From Io17-Chloro-G2 sp963663135 (GTDB lineage: Bacteria; Chloroflexota; Dehalococcoidia; Lucifugimonadales; UBA3495), in NCBI GenBank assembly GCA_963663135.2, contig CAXXRM010000002.1, positions 372,001 through 436,000 on the forward strand: a stretch of DNA of 64,000 bases, written 5' to 3'. Below, piece by piece: positions 8,901 to 17,143 of the stretch; position 1 is the first letter of the stretch; every line of letters begins with the position of its first letter. The position numbers were made by a program, and so were the translations under genes. The notes beneath the pieces were generated by a model that was given only the letters and a program-made list of their open reading frames with translations, was not told the DNA's origin and ran no database searches.

Positions 8901-10572
8901 GCCCGGCGAGGGCGGCCAGCTATCCGGCAACAAAATTGACGATTATATCGGCTGGGTGCGCCGGACCATCCCCGGGGTTGAGCTGATATCACCGCCGCCT
9001 CACCACGACATTTACTCGATCGAGGACCTGGCCCAACTAATTCATGACCTGAAGAACATCAACCCGGAGGCCCGCATCCACGTAAAGCTGGTGGCAGAAG
9101 TTGGTGTGGGGACCATTGCGGCCGGTGTCTCCAAGGGCCATGGGGACGTGGTCCTGATCAGCGGCCACGACGGCGGCACCGGCAACTCGCCGGAGACCTC
9201 GATTAAACACGCCGGCCTGCCCTGGGAGCTTGGTATTGCTGAAACCCAACAGGTCCTGGTGGCCAATGGTTTGCGCAGCAGGATTGTAGTCCAGGCCGAC
9301 GGCCAGCTGAAGACCGGCCGCGATGCCGCGATTGCCGCCCTGCTGGGGGCCGAAGAGTTTGGCTATGCCACCGCCGCCCTGGTCGTGATGGGTTGCATCA
9401 TGCTGCGTAAGTGCCATCTGGGCACCTGCTCCGTGGGCATTGCCACCCAAGACCCGGAACTTCGCAAGATGTTCGCCGGACAACCTGAACACATCGTGAA
9501 CTACTTCACCTTTGTTGCGGAAGAGATGCGGCAGATTATGGCCGACCTGGGGTTCCGCACCGTCAACGAAATGGTGGGACGGGTGGACGTGCTGGACGCC
9601 CGCGAAGCGATGGACCACTGGAAGTCCCAGGGACTGGACCTATCCAAGCTCCTTTACCTGCAGCTGCCCGGCTCCACCAACGGGACCGATCAAGAGCCGG
9701 TTTACTGCTGCGAGGTTCAAGACCACGGGTTGGACCGGGCGCTGGACCATGAACTGATCGCCTTGTCGCAGCGGGCCTTGGAACGGCGAGAACCGGTAAA
9801 AATCGACATGCCTATCCGAAATTCCAACCGGACCGTTGGCGCCATGCTCAGCGGCCAGGTGGCCAAGAAATACGGCGAAGAAGGCCTGCCTCCTGAGACC
9901 ATCCAGATTCATTTCACGGGCTCCGCGGGGCAGAGCTTTGGGGCATTCCTGGCTAAGGGTGTTTCCTTCCACTTGGACGGGGACGCGAATGACTACGTCG
10001 GGAAGGGGATCGGCGGGGGCCGGCTGGTCATACGCCCTCATCCTGAGGCCACCTTTGTGCCCGAGGAAAATATCATAATCGGGAACGTGGCGATGTACGG
10101 CGCCACCGCTGGCGAGGTGTTCGTTCGAGGGGTGGCCGGCGAAAGGTTCTGTGTGCGCAATTCCGGGGTTAGCGCCGTGGTTGAAGGCGTTGGGGACCAC
10201 GGGTGTGAATACATGACCGGCGGCGCCGTGGTGGTCCTGGGGAGGTGCGGGCGCAATTTTGCCGCTGGAATGAGCGGAGGATTGGCCTTCGTTTACGACC
10301 AGGACGGCGACTTCCACCTGCGTTTCAACGATGGCTTGGCCGACCTGGAGGGGGTTGAAGACCCCCAGGACGTTGAATTGTTGAAAGGCTTGATTGAATC
10401 CCATCTGCGCTTGACCGGCAGCACCCCGGCCCGGAATATTTTGGAAAATTGGGAACAGTCCCTGCCCAGGTTCAAGAAAGTTATGCCCAGGGACTACCGG
10501 CGCATTTTACTGGAGCGGGAGCGCCAGGCGGCGGAGGAGCAGAGAGAACTGGAAGAATCTCGGCATGGGTAA
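5971..10572 (+). CDS. gltB: Glutamate synthase (NADPH), large subunit
   Basis: GltB (1533 residues, normal length) transfers the glutamine amide to 2-oxoglutarate, working with GltD. The class II glutaminase domain should begin at Cys25 (DSCGVGLVAN) after removal of a 24-residue propeptide. The central and FMN domains follow, with SGHDGGTGNSP in the barrel. The [3Fe-4S] cysteines are in CIMLRKCHLGTCSVGIA (C-x5-C-x4-C). The C-terminal beta-helix carries GGAVVVLGRCGRNFAAGMSG. The gene overlaps gltD by eight bases, so the two subunits are coupled. About 270 bases separate it from hicB upstream; no clear promoter was recognised there. Confidence 0.97.
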   Translation: MNPLESLKQLSKSGLYSPESEHDSCGVGLVANITGEKSHQIINESLQVLENLGHRGACGRDPETGDGAGILIQMPHELFQREAEALGFSLPGPGEFGAGMAFLPPNPQAEDACRRLIERAVKDAGLDLLGWRDVPVDQSQIGADARAVCPVISQVFVGMGSGAANSEQLERKLYITRKVVEHSIEDLGLAEEDADYFYICSMSCYTMVYKGLLMAHQINGFYPDLADPLVKSAFALVHSRFSTNTLGHWKLAHPYRYLAHNGEINTLRGNLNWMHAREAQFESPLFGEDMAKIPPVMTAGASDTASFDNALELLLMTGRDLEHAMLMLIPEAWEQHESMPQVKKDFYEYHSCLMEPWDGPAMMVSSNGRSICALLDRNGLRPFRYTVTTDDKLIMGSETGVLDVPPSQVREKGRLQPGRMFLVNLEEGRIIGDDELKIRLANRHPYGQWLQENKVDLDELPEPAPQAPAENGAAAQPTLIQLQRAFGYTVEELRILTTPMAMEGHEAQGSMGNDTPLAVLSDENRLLFDYFKQLFAQVSNPPLDAIREELVTSLEAFIGSERNLFDETPLHCRQLKLHSPIINDRDLEKIKQIQEVGLRSITLSTLFEAGGQAGALEAALERLCRQASQAIEDGNSLIILSDRGVNGQQAPIPSLLATSAVHHHLIREGTRTNVGLVVESGEPREVQHFASLIGYGAGAINPYLALASARQMADKGEFNGTSPDYAEKNFIKANEKGVLKVMSKMGISTLQSYRGAQIFEAVGLSQNLVDRYFTWTPSKIGGIGLEVLETEALDNHREAFDGAHTAGTLELEMGGLYQWRRDGEFHQWNPDSIAKLQQATRTNDARSYQEFARLANDQSKNLATLRGLLDFKKTQQPVPIEEVEPISEIVKRFATGAISLGSISREAHETMGIAMNRLGARSNTGEGGEDFHRYTPDSNGDSRSSAVKQVASGRFGVTPNYLVNATDLQIKMAQGSKPGEGGQLSGNKIDDYIGWVRRTIPGVELISPPPHHDIYSIEDLAQLIHDLKNINPEARIHVKLVAEVGVGTIAAGVSKGHGDVVLISGHDGGTGNSPETSIKHAGLPWELGIAETQQVLVANGLRSRIVVQADGQLKTGRDAAIAALLGAEEFGYATAALVVMGCIMLRKCHLGTCSVGIATQDPELRKMFAGQPEHIVNYFTFVAEEMRQIMADLGFRTVNEMVGRVDVLDAREAMDHWKSQGLDLSKLLYLQLPGSTNGTDQEPVYCCEVQDHGLDRALDHELIALSQRALERREPVKIDMPIRNSNRTVGAMLSGQVAKKYGEEGLPPETIQIHFTGSAGQSFGAFLAKGVSFHLDGDANDYVGKGIGGGRLVIRPHPEATFVPEENIIIGNVAMYGATAGEVFVRGVAGERFCVRNSGVSAVVEGVGDHGCEYMTGGAVVVLGRCGRNFAAGMSGGLAFVYDQDGDFHLRFNDGLADLEGVEDPQDVELLKGLIESHLRLTGSTPARNILENWEQSLPRFKKVMPRDYRRILLERERQAAEEQRELEESRHG

Positions 10573-12025
10573 GCCCACCGGATTCATGGACTCGGGCCGG
10601 GTGCCCCCGGAACGGCGGCCGGTGACGGAACGCAGGGGCGACTACCGGGAAATTTACCAGCCGTGGCCTGAAACAGACTCTCGAGAACAGGGTGGCCGGT
10701 GCATGGATTGCGCCGTGCCGTTCTGCCACATGGGATGCCCCTTGGGCAACGTAATTCCAGAGTTCAACCACCAGGTCTACCTCGGGAATTGGGATCGGGC
10801 TTTAAATGTGCTCCTGTCCACGAACAACTTCCCTGAATTTACCGGGAGAATCTGCCCGGCTCCTTGCGAAGCATCTTGCGTCCTGAGCATAAATTCCGAC
10901 CCGGTTACCATCGAGTACATTGAAAAAGAGATCTCCGACCGCGCTTTCGAGTCGGGCCTTATCCGGCCCGAACCACCGCAGCGCCGCACCGGGAAGAAGG
11001 TGGCCCTGGTGGGGTCGGGACCCGCGGGTCTGGCCGCGGCCCAGCAGTTGAACCGGGCCGGCCATCTGGTCACCGTGTTGGAGAGAGACGAGTTTATCGG
11101 CGGCCTGTTAACCCTGGGCATCCCCGACTTCAAACTAGACAAGTCGGTGGTCCAGCGAAGGGTAGACCTCATGGCGGAGGAGGGAATCTCCTTCCAAACC
11201 GGGGTCAACGTTGGAGTCAACGTATCCGTTGGCGACCTTTTGTCCGAATACGATGCCCTTTGCCTAACCTGCGGCTCCACTGAGGCCCGGGAGTTGGACG
11301 TGCCAGGCCGGGACCTGAAGGGGATTCACCTGGCCATGGAGTACCTGACCCAGCAAAACCGGCTTCTAGCCGGGGAGCACGTCAACCCCGAAGAGCGGAT
11401 AACCGCCGAAGGAAAGCGGGTGGTCATTCTCGGCGGCGGCGACACGGGAGCCGACTGCCTCGGGACCGCGCATCGGCAGGGCGCTGAAATCGTCCATCAG
11501 TTCGAGTTGTTACCCGAGCCTCCTGAAAGCCGCCCCGTTAATAATCCCTGGCCCCAGTGGCCCATGGTCCTGCGGTCTTCCCCGGCCCACGAGGAAGGGG
11601 GGATTCGGGACTACAATCTCCTGACCAAGTCATTCTCCGGCGCCAACGGCCGCGTGGAACGGCTCAACGCCGTCCGGGTGGACTGGAGCGAGGTTGACGC
11701 CAACGGCCGCCCCCTCATGAACGAGGCGCCAGGCAGCGAAATGGTGGTGGAGACGGACCTGGTGTTGTTGGCGATGGGCTTTCTGCATCCGGAGCACGAT
11801 GGGATGTTGACCGACCTGGGGTTAGAGTTGGACCCCAGGGGCAACGTTAAGGTGGATCAGTACAAAATGAGCAGCATCCCCGGGGTTTTCGCCGCGGGAG
11901 ACGCCGCCAGGGGCCAATCCCTGGTCGTGTGGGCTATCGCCGAAGGGCGTGACCTTGCCCACGGAGTAGACCGGTACCTCATGGGCCAAACCAACCTGCC
12001 AAGGTCCACCCAACTGGCAGGTTAG
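10565..12025 (+). CDS. gltD: Glutamate synthase, small subunit
   Basis: GltD (486 residues) takes electrons from NAD(P)H through FAD and Fe-S clusters and passes them to GltB. The N-terminal cysteine-rich region (CMDCAVPFCHMGCPLGN and CPAPCEASC) binds [4Fe-4S] clusters. The FAD-binding motif is VALVGSGPAGLAAAQQL, the NAD(P)H-binding motif is VVILGGGDTGADCLGTA, and the final FAD segment is GVFAAGDAARGQSLVVWAI. It starts inside the end of gltB (8-bp overlap). The C-terminus appears complete. Confidence 0.97.
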   Translation: MGKPTGFMDSGRVPPERRPVTERRGDYREIYQPWPETDSREQGGRCMDCAVPFCHMGCPLGNVIPEFNHQVYLGNWDRALNVLLSTNNFPEFTGRICPAPCEASCVLSINSDPVTIEYIEKEISDRAFESGLIRPEPPQRRTGKKVALVGSGPAGLAAAQQLNRAGHLVTVLERDEFIGGLLTLGIPDFKLDKSVVQRRVDLMAEEGISFQTGVNVGVNVSVGDLLSEYDALCLTCGSTEARELDVPGRDLKGIHLAMEYLTQQNRLLAGEHVNPEERITAEGKRVVILGGGDTGADCLGTAHRQGAEIVHQFELLPEPPESRPVNNPWPQWPMVLRSSPAHEEGGIRDYNLLTKSFSGANGRVERLNAVRVDWSEVDANGRPLMNEAPGSEMVVETDLVLLAMGFLHPEHDGMLTDLGLELDPRGNVKVDQYKMSSIPGVFAAGDAARGQSLVVWAIAEGRDLAHGVDRYLMGQTNLPRSTQLAG

Positions 12026-12209
12026 GTTCCGACGGCTCCAGGGCCCCACGACCACCCGATCTGTCAGGTCTCCCTCGGCTCCTTCCAGGATTCCATGAGG
12101 GCCCACATTGCGTTTGAGACCGCTGTTACTTCTCGTCGGCGTCAGATCTCTTAGCTGAACCGGGGCAAGGTGGGCGGCATGCCACCCTCGGAAATTCGGT
12201 TTACGCAGG

Positions 12210-12698
12210 GTGCATTCGATTAGACCCAGGACTGTTGCGGCGTGTAAACTAACGCTCCCGAGAGAGATGGGCCAGCGGGGTTGTTGGGTGGAATCCGGTT
12301 TTCGAGACGTGCGAACTTGGGTTGTCTATTGCGCAATCTACGTTCTCTGCTTTGCCGGGTTGTCCCTGTTCCAATGGCTATACTTGAATAAATGGCAATT
12401 GGACAATTGGGTACCCACGCTGGCCGACGTAGCCAGCGGGTCCATCGGCCTGGCCCTGCTCATGGTAATCTCAGTGGAAGGAGTTAGAGCAATGGTATTG
12501 TTTGCTCCGATCATAAAGAAACGTATGGAAGAGAAAGCGCGGCAAGAAGGGCGGCAGGAAGGGCGGCAAGAAGAGCGTCGGGAGACCAACGCCGAATGGG
12601 AGGCTTGGCTGAAACGACGCGATGAAGCCCAGGCGAACGGTCAGCCGTTTGACGAACCTTCCCCGTCCCAAGTCTCGGCAAAGAACAACGACCCATAA
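12210..12698 (+). CDS. Hypothetical membrane protein with charged C-terminal coiled coil
   Basis: The 162-residue frame predicts two membrane segments (VVYCAIYVLCFAGLSLFQWL and the LALLMVI region), then a charged helical tail with repeated RQEG units (KARQEGRQEGRQEERRE) ending in a proline/serine-rich stretch. No known function is recognised. A second, shorter start is well supported: ATG at 12492 follows AAGGAG by eight bases and would give only the 68-residue soluble tail beginning MVLFAPIIKKRMEEK. The same ribosome-binding site and tail recur 374 bases downstream, so the short form may be the real unit. The longer frame has no strong ribosome-binding site that I can see. Confidence 0.5.
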   Translation: MHSIRPRTVAACKLTLPREMGQRGCWVESGFRDVRTWVVYCAIYVLCFAGLSLFQWLYLNKWQLDNWVPTLADVASGSIGLALLMVISVEGVRAMVLFAPIIKKRMEEKARQEGRQEGRQEERRETNAEWEAWLKRRDEAQANGQPFDEPSPSQVSAKNNDP

Positions 12699-13087
12699 GA
12701 ATGGCGAACCTGAGAAACCACAGGAACAGACACCGGGACCAATACCGGATCGGGCAGAGAGATTTGATAACCACTCCACCGAAAAAGCGCAACGAGCGGG
12801 GGTATCCGAAGGGCCGGTGATTGCCGGCTCTTGTTTGTTTAATCTTGGTGGAAGGAGTTAGAGCAATGGTATTGTTTGCTCCGATCATAAAGAAACGCAT
12901 GGAAGAGAAAGCGCGGCAAGAAGGGCTGCGAGAGGGGCGACAAGAAGGACGGCAAGAAGAGCGTCGCCAGAACAACGCCGAATGGGAGGCTTGGCTGAAA
13001 CGGCGCGATGAAACCCAGGCGAACGGTCAGTCGTTTGACGAACCTTCCCCGTCCCAAGTCTCGGCAAAGAACAGCGACCCGTAAGAA
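12467..13087 (+). repeat. Spaced direct duplication of a small-gene segment
   Basis: Segment 12467-12701 recurs at 12841-13087 with few substitutions and a 12-base insertion in the second copy (one extra coiled-coil unit). The 374-base offset includes about 140 bases of unrelated sequence. Both copies keep the AAGGAG ribosome-binding site, the internal ATG, the reading frame and the stop. Confidence 0.85.
12866..13084 (+). CDS. Small charged coiled-coil protein, duplicate of the preceding tail
   Basis: From the ATG at 12866-12868, preceded by AAGGAG at eight bases, this 72-residue product begins MVLFAPIIKKRMEEKARQEG and continues with LREGRQEGRQEERRQ, WEAWLKRRDETQANGQ and a proline/serine tail. 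It is nearly identical to the C-terminal part of the upstream 162-residue frame, with one extra four-residue unit. It lacks the membrane segments. A longer frame with a TTG start at 12821 exists but is less likely. Function unknown. Conservation of frame in both copies suggests both are, or recently were, translated. Confidence 0.55.
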   Translation: MVLFAPIIKKRMEEKARQEGLREGRQEGRQEERRQNNAEWEAWLKRRDETQANGQSFDEPSPSQVSAKNSDP

Positions 13088-13205
13088 AGTTAAAGCTGGC
13101 GGTCCAGCAGCAGTTTCATTTGGCATTATGTTCCCCAAAATGAAATTCCCTCCCATTCACGGGAGGGAATTTTTGGTTGCGGTTGGTTGGGCCGGGTTAG
13201 GGGGA

Positions 13206-14384
13206 TTAGCTTACCTTGGCCTTTCCTCTGGATTCGTCGTAGGCGTCGGTGGCCCGCTGTAGTCCGGCCAGTTGGTTGGCCTTGAGGACGTCCTTCCTGG
13301 AACTGACCAGGCTGTTGGAGGTCATAATGCCGTCGAGGCTGCCCTGGAAGCGCGGCATCACGTACCGGGCCACCATTTCGTAGCTCCGATCGTTCTTCTC
13401 CCTGGTCGTCCAGTCTTCCACTCGGATCATCAGCCGGCCAAACCCACCGCTCATTTCCTGCAGTTCTTCGATCGCGGCGATACAATCGTCGGGCGTTCCG
13501 ACGATCCACTGTTTACTCTCCGACATGTGGTCGACGATTTTTTCGAACGGGACGTCCGGGACCGGGTTGCCCAGGGTTTCACTGAAATACTCGGTGACCA
13601 CCCGTGCGCTCCCTATGCGGATGTCTTCAAATGCTTCCTTTCGGGTCTCCGCCAGGTGGACCCCAACGACCAGGGACCAGTCTTCCCGACGTACGGTCTG
13701 GCCGTGCTCGGCGGCGGTTTCTTCAGCGATATCCCAAAGCTCTTTCAGGGAAGTCTTGCGGACCGTGTCCCTGGGGATGCTCAAGGATAGTACACCGGCG
13801 CCGTGCTTCCCCGCCGTAACCACCCCCGCCGGGGATTGGACCGAGGCGACGGCCACCGGCAGGTGGGGCTGCTGGTAGGGGCGCAGGTGCAGCACCGCAT
13901 CGTGCATTTCAAACCAGTCGCTCACGTAGGTGATGGGTTCGGTCTCTTTAAACAATCGCATGATGATTCCCAAAGACTCATCCATCATTTCCCGCTGGCG
14001 CGCCGGGTCAATTCCCAGCATCAGCGCATCGGAGGCCAGTGCGCCCGGCCCTACGCCAAGGATCACCCGGCCGCGGGTGAGATGGTCCAGTTGGACCATC
14101 CGGTTGGCGACCATCAGCGGGTGGTGGTAGGGAAGGCTGATGACCCCGGTTCCCAGGCGGATGTGACGGGTGCGTTCGGCGGCAGTTGCGATGAACAATT
14201 CGGGGGATGCAATAGTTTCCCAACCGGCGCTGTGGTGTTCCCCGATATAGATTTCGTCGTAGCCAAGAACATCCAACCACTGGATTAGCTCGAGGTCACG
14301 CTCCAGGGCCAATGTCGGATTTTCACCAACCCGGTGGAAGGGCGCCATAAAAGCGCCGAATTTGAGATTATTGCCCGTCGCCAT
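13206..14384 (-). CDS. LLM-class flavin-dependent oxidoreductase (bacterial luciferase-like monooxygenase)
   Basis: This 392-residue TIM-barrel protein matches luciferase-like monooxygenases: LKFGAFMAPFHRVG at the N-terminus, YDEIYIGEHHSAGWE, RLGTGVISLPYHHPL and RVILGVGPGALASDA. The HH and Gly-rich segments are typical of FMN-dependent members near limonene or alkane monooxygenases. The substrate cannot be told from sequence. I chose the ATG at 14382-14384 because GGAGG lies eight bases upstream; the frame extends 14 codons further without support. It would need a flavin reductase partner, and none is adjacent. Confidence 0.85.
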   Translation of the reverse strand: MATGNNLKFGAFMAPFHRVGENPTLALERDLELIQWLDVLGYDEIYIGEHHSAGWETIASPELFIATAAERTRHIRLGTGVISLPYHHPLMVANRMVQLDHLTRGRVILGVGPGALASDALMLGIDPARQREMMDESLGIIMRLFKETEPITYVSDWFEMHDAVLHLRPYQQPHLPVAVASVQSPAGVVTAGKHGAGVLSLSIPRDTVRKTSLKELWDIAEETAAEHGQTVRREDWSLVVGVHLAETRKEAFEDIRIGSARVVTEYFSETLGNPVPDVPFEKIVDHMSESKQWIVGTPDDCIAAIEELQEMSGGFGRLMIRVEDWTTREKNDRSYEMVARYVMPRFQGSLDGIMTSNSLVSSRKDVLKANQLAGLQRATDAYDESRGKAKVS

Positions 14385-14673
14385 TATTCTGACCTCCAAG
14401 TCACCTTGATTGCGTCGATTCACCAACGCGCCGCAGCGCGTGTCCGTAGCGTAATGTAAGGAGTGACACTCCCATCGGGGCGAGTCACTACGAGGGCCAT
14501 TCTAACACGGTGTCACGGTTACAGCCATGCTGACCCAAAAACCGTTATCAGGTGATTAACGGCGGGTTGGCGGATGCCGAATTAAAGTGGTATCGTTGAC
14601 TGCGCCGCCGGTAAGTGGGCTGGCCCATTCACTGCCGGTTAGGATGAGTTGGAAATAGCGGGAGAAGGACAAA

Positions 14674-15102
14674 ATGGCCCAGATTAAGCACATCGCCATA
14701 GCCACCCAGGATGCGGACAAGACCGCCAGCTTCTACAAGGACGTCTTTGGCCTGCGGGAAATCGCCAAGCTGGACAACCCCGGCGCCAAGGGGTACTACC
14801 TGAGCGACGGCAACATCAACGTTGCCATCCTGGACTTCCAAAAGGACGCCGTGGCCGGGGCCGAATACGGAATGACCTACAGCGGCATTCATCACATAGG
14901 CTTTGAGGTGGAGAGCCTGGAAGAGATTGCCGAGAAGATGAAGGCCGCCGACGCGGCGCCCCGGGATGATATAAACCAAGCCCTGGGCGTGGGTATGCCC
15001 GGTGCCCGTCACGCCAACGTCGAAGTGAAATACGGCGGTCCCGACGGCGTGATTGTCGACGTTTCCGAGACCGGCTGGGTGGGGACGCGGGGGGTTGATT
15101 AG
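14674..15102 (+). CDS. VOC-family protein (glyoxalase/dioxygenase fold)
   Basis: The 142-residue protein has the paired beta-alpha-beta-beta-beta modules of the vicinal oxygen chelate fold: IKHIAIATQDADKTASFYKD at the start, GIHHIGFEVESLEE opening the second module, and a C-terminal KYGGPDGVIVDVSETGW. His and Glu residues in these strands are the usual metal ligands. A GAGAAGGA ribosome-binding site precedes the ATG. It is closely similar in layout to the VOC gene at 37975-38376. Such proteins can be epimerases, lyases or dioxygenases; the reaction is not assigned. Confidence 0.85.
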   Translation: MAQIKHIAIATQDADKTASFYKDVFGLREIAKLDNPGAKGYYLSDGNINVAILDFQKDAVAGAEYGMTYSGIHHIGFEVESLEEIAEKMKAADAAPRDDINQALGVGMPGARHANVEVKYGGPDGVIVDVSETGWVGTRGVD

Positions 15103-15242
15103 CCGGCAATAACGTCGGCCGCTATTGAAAGGGTTAGTTCACCCGGCCCCACCGTGACTTGGGCCGGGTGAACTGGCGTTCCAGTCGTGGTCTGATCTCT
15201 GAGCGCTCAGGAGACAGAGCGGGTCGGGCCGGATGTTCTGCC

Positions 15243-15668
15243 TTACACCGGGCGGAAGGCCAGGGCCGGTTGCTCTGGGTCAAAGTCTGAGAGGTCCAAC
15301 ACCACTTCGGTTTCGCTTTTGATGCTTTGAGGGTTGGAGCCGTCTACCCCCAGGATGCGGGCGCTGATGCGTGGTCCCTCTTCCAGGGTGACAATGCCGG
15401 AACAGCACGGGTTGTCCCGGCCGTAGCCTTTGCTTCCCATAGCGTTGGTTACGATGGATATGCAGGTAAAGGTGCTGAGGCGCCCCCGGCCGCTGAACTC
15501 AAACCACTCCATGTCGCTACTGCTGCAAACGGTACACCTGGGGCGGGCTTCCGCAGAAAGCCACCCGCAAGACCGGCAGCGCACTCCCATCAGCCGCTGC
15601 TTCTCCGCCAGGTAGGCATTGAAAGACGCGCCGTTGAATGCCCTGGTTGCTTCCGTGTTTTCGGCCAT
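15243..15668 (-). CDS. Zn-ribbon/OB-fold protein (DUF35 family), thiolase partner
   Basis: The 141-residue protein has an N-terminal zinc ribbon (CRSCGWLSAEARPRCTVC, two CxxC pairs) followed by an OB-fold (GRGRLSTFTCISIV). DUF35 proteins of this kind form complexes with SCP2-type thiolases or HMG-CoA synthases and are thought to help acyl-CoA handling. The gene follows the thiolase 15684-16973 by 15 bases on the same strand, as expected for such a pair. Confidence 0.85.
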   Translation of the reverse strand: MAENTEATRAFNGASFNAYLAEKQRLMGVRCRSCGWLSAEARPRCTVCSSSDMEWFEFSGRGRLSTFTCISIVTNAMGSKGYGRDNPCCSGIVTLEEGPRISARILGVDGSNPQSIKSETEVVLDLSDFDPEQPALAFRPV

Positions 15669-15683
15669 TACAACGTTTAACCT

Positions 15684-16973
15684 CTAGCCCCGACGCAGAA
15701 TATTGACCACACAGGTGCCGCCGGTGCCGCCGACGTTGTGGGTCAATCCCAACTCCAGGTTGGGGTTGCTCAACTGACGGGCGCCGGCTTCGCCCCGAAG
15801 TTGTTGGAACACCTCGATGACCTGCCCCACGCCGGATGCTCCGACGGGGTGCCCCTTGGCCTTGAGGCCGCCGGAGGTGTTGATCGGACGGTCGCCGGTC
15901 CTGCCGGTCCTGCCCTCGTCAACCGCCCTGGGGCCCTCTCCGGGTTCAAAGAATCTCAGATCCTCGGTGGCGATGATTTCGGCAATGGTGAAACAGTCGT
16001 GGACTTCCGCTACCTGGATGTCCCGGGCGCTCACGCCGGCCATCTGGTAGGCCTGGCTCGCGGCCTCACGTGCAGCGGTCAGGGAGGTCAACTCCTCGGC
16101 GTCGTGCAGGGCGCGGCCGGTGGCCTGGCCGGTGCCCACGACATGGACCGGCTTGTCGGTGAAGTTGCCGGCCAATTCCGAGGCCACCAACAGCACGCAG
16201 GTGGCGCCGTCGGTGATGGGGGCGCAGTCGTACAGGCGCAAAGGCCAGGCGATCCAGGGGTTGGCCCGGGCATCGTTCAGGAAGTCCATTTCGTCCTTCC
16301 AGTCGGGCACGGGTTGGCCGCGCTCTTCCGCCCTGGCTTTGCGGCTATCCATCAGATCTCGGATGCTGACGTTGAACTGGGCCTTGGGGTTCAACTTGCC
16401 GTTGACGTGGTTCTTGATTCCCACCTTGAGCAGGTGGTCCAAGTTGGTTTCGTACCGGTCCATGTGGGCCTTGGCCAGAGCGCCGTAAATCCCGGGGAAA
16501 GTGAGGCCGGCGGGGACTTCGTAGAGCGCGTCGGCGGCGGTGGCGAGGACATCGGTAACGCCCTCGGTGGGTAGGTTGGTCATTTTTTCCACGCCGCCAA
16601 CCAGCACCACGTCGTAGAGTCCAGAGGCGATGGCCATCATGCCTTCCCGCAGGGCGCTGCCGCTGCTGGCACAGGCGTTTTCAATCCGGGTAATGGGCGC
16701 CGGGGTCATGCCCAGCCAATCGGCCATTATCGGAGCAGTGTGCCCCTGACCTTCGAAAAGGTCTGAGGAGTAGTTGCCAAGGTAGCCGCACTCAATGTCC
16801 TGGATGTCCATGCCTTGGTCCAGGTGGTCCATCATGTCCTGGAAAGCCTCGGTGAACAGGTCGCGGCTGCCCTTGTCCTTGAACGCTCCGAACTGGGACA
16901 TCCCAGCGCCGACGATGGACACCGGCCGCCCCAATTGGCGCCTGCGGGGTGAATTTCCGGTTGATGTCGCCAT
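15684..16973 (-). CDS. Thiolase-family protein (SCP2/acetyl-CoA acetyltransferase-like)
   Basis: The 429-residue protein resembles SCP2-type thiolases. ITRIENACASSGSALREG holds the nucleophilic cysteine, and there is a HDCFTIAEI segment. The C-terminal region has GGLKAKGHPVGASGVGQ with the catalytic GHPxGASG motif, and the end NVGGTGGTCVVNIL supplies the second cysteine. It probably catalyses thiolytic cleavage or Claisen condensation of acyl-CoA. The ATG at 16971-16973 has GGAGG eight bases upstream; an in-frame TTG five codons earlier is not preferred. The downstream DUF35 gene probably forms its complex partner. Confidence 0.88.
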   Translation of the reverse strand: MATSTGNSPRRRQLGRPVSIVGAGMSQFGAFKDKGSRDLFTEAFQDMMDHLDQGMDIQDIECGYLGNYSSDLFEGQGHTAPIMADWLGMTPAPITRIENACASSGSALREGMMAIASGLYDVVLVGGVEKMTNLPTEGVTDVLATAADALYEVPAGLTFPGIYGALAKAHMDRYETNLDHLLKVGIKNHVNGKLNPKAQFNVSIRDLMDSRKARAEERGQPVPDWKDEMDFLNDARANPWIAWPLRLYDCAPITDGATCVLLVASELAGNFTDKPVHVVGTGQATGRALHDAEELTSLTAAREAASQAYQMAGVSARDIQVAEVHDCFTIAEIIATEDLRFFEPGEGPRAVDEGRTGRTGDRPINTSGGLKAKGHPVGASGVGQVIEVFQQLRGEAGARQLSNPNLELGLTHNVGGTGGTCVVNILRRG

Positions 16974-17143
16974 GGTTAAACCCTCCAAAGAACCAGGCCG
17001 ATGACACAGGCCGTTAACTTGCTTTATCAGCGGTCATTATGGCGGCTTCTCAATTCTCAGGTCAACCGGAGCCGCTTAATCCGGGGTTGGGCCACGGTTT
17101 GGGATCGGATTGGGTCCTGGCTTGGGACAATGAAGCCCGCGCG

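Noticed and set aside
9037..10404. Long leftward frames inside gltB
   Set aside because: They are antisense to a highly conserved, fully annotated glutamate synthase and show no motifs.
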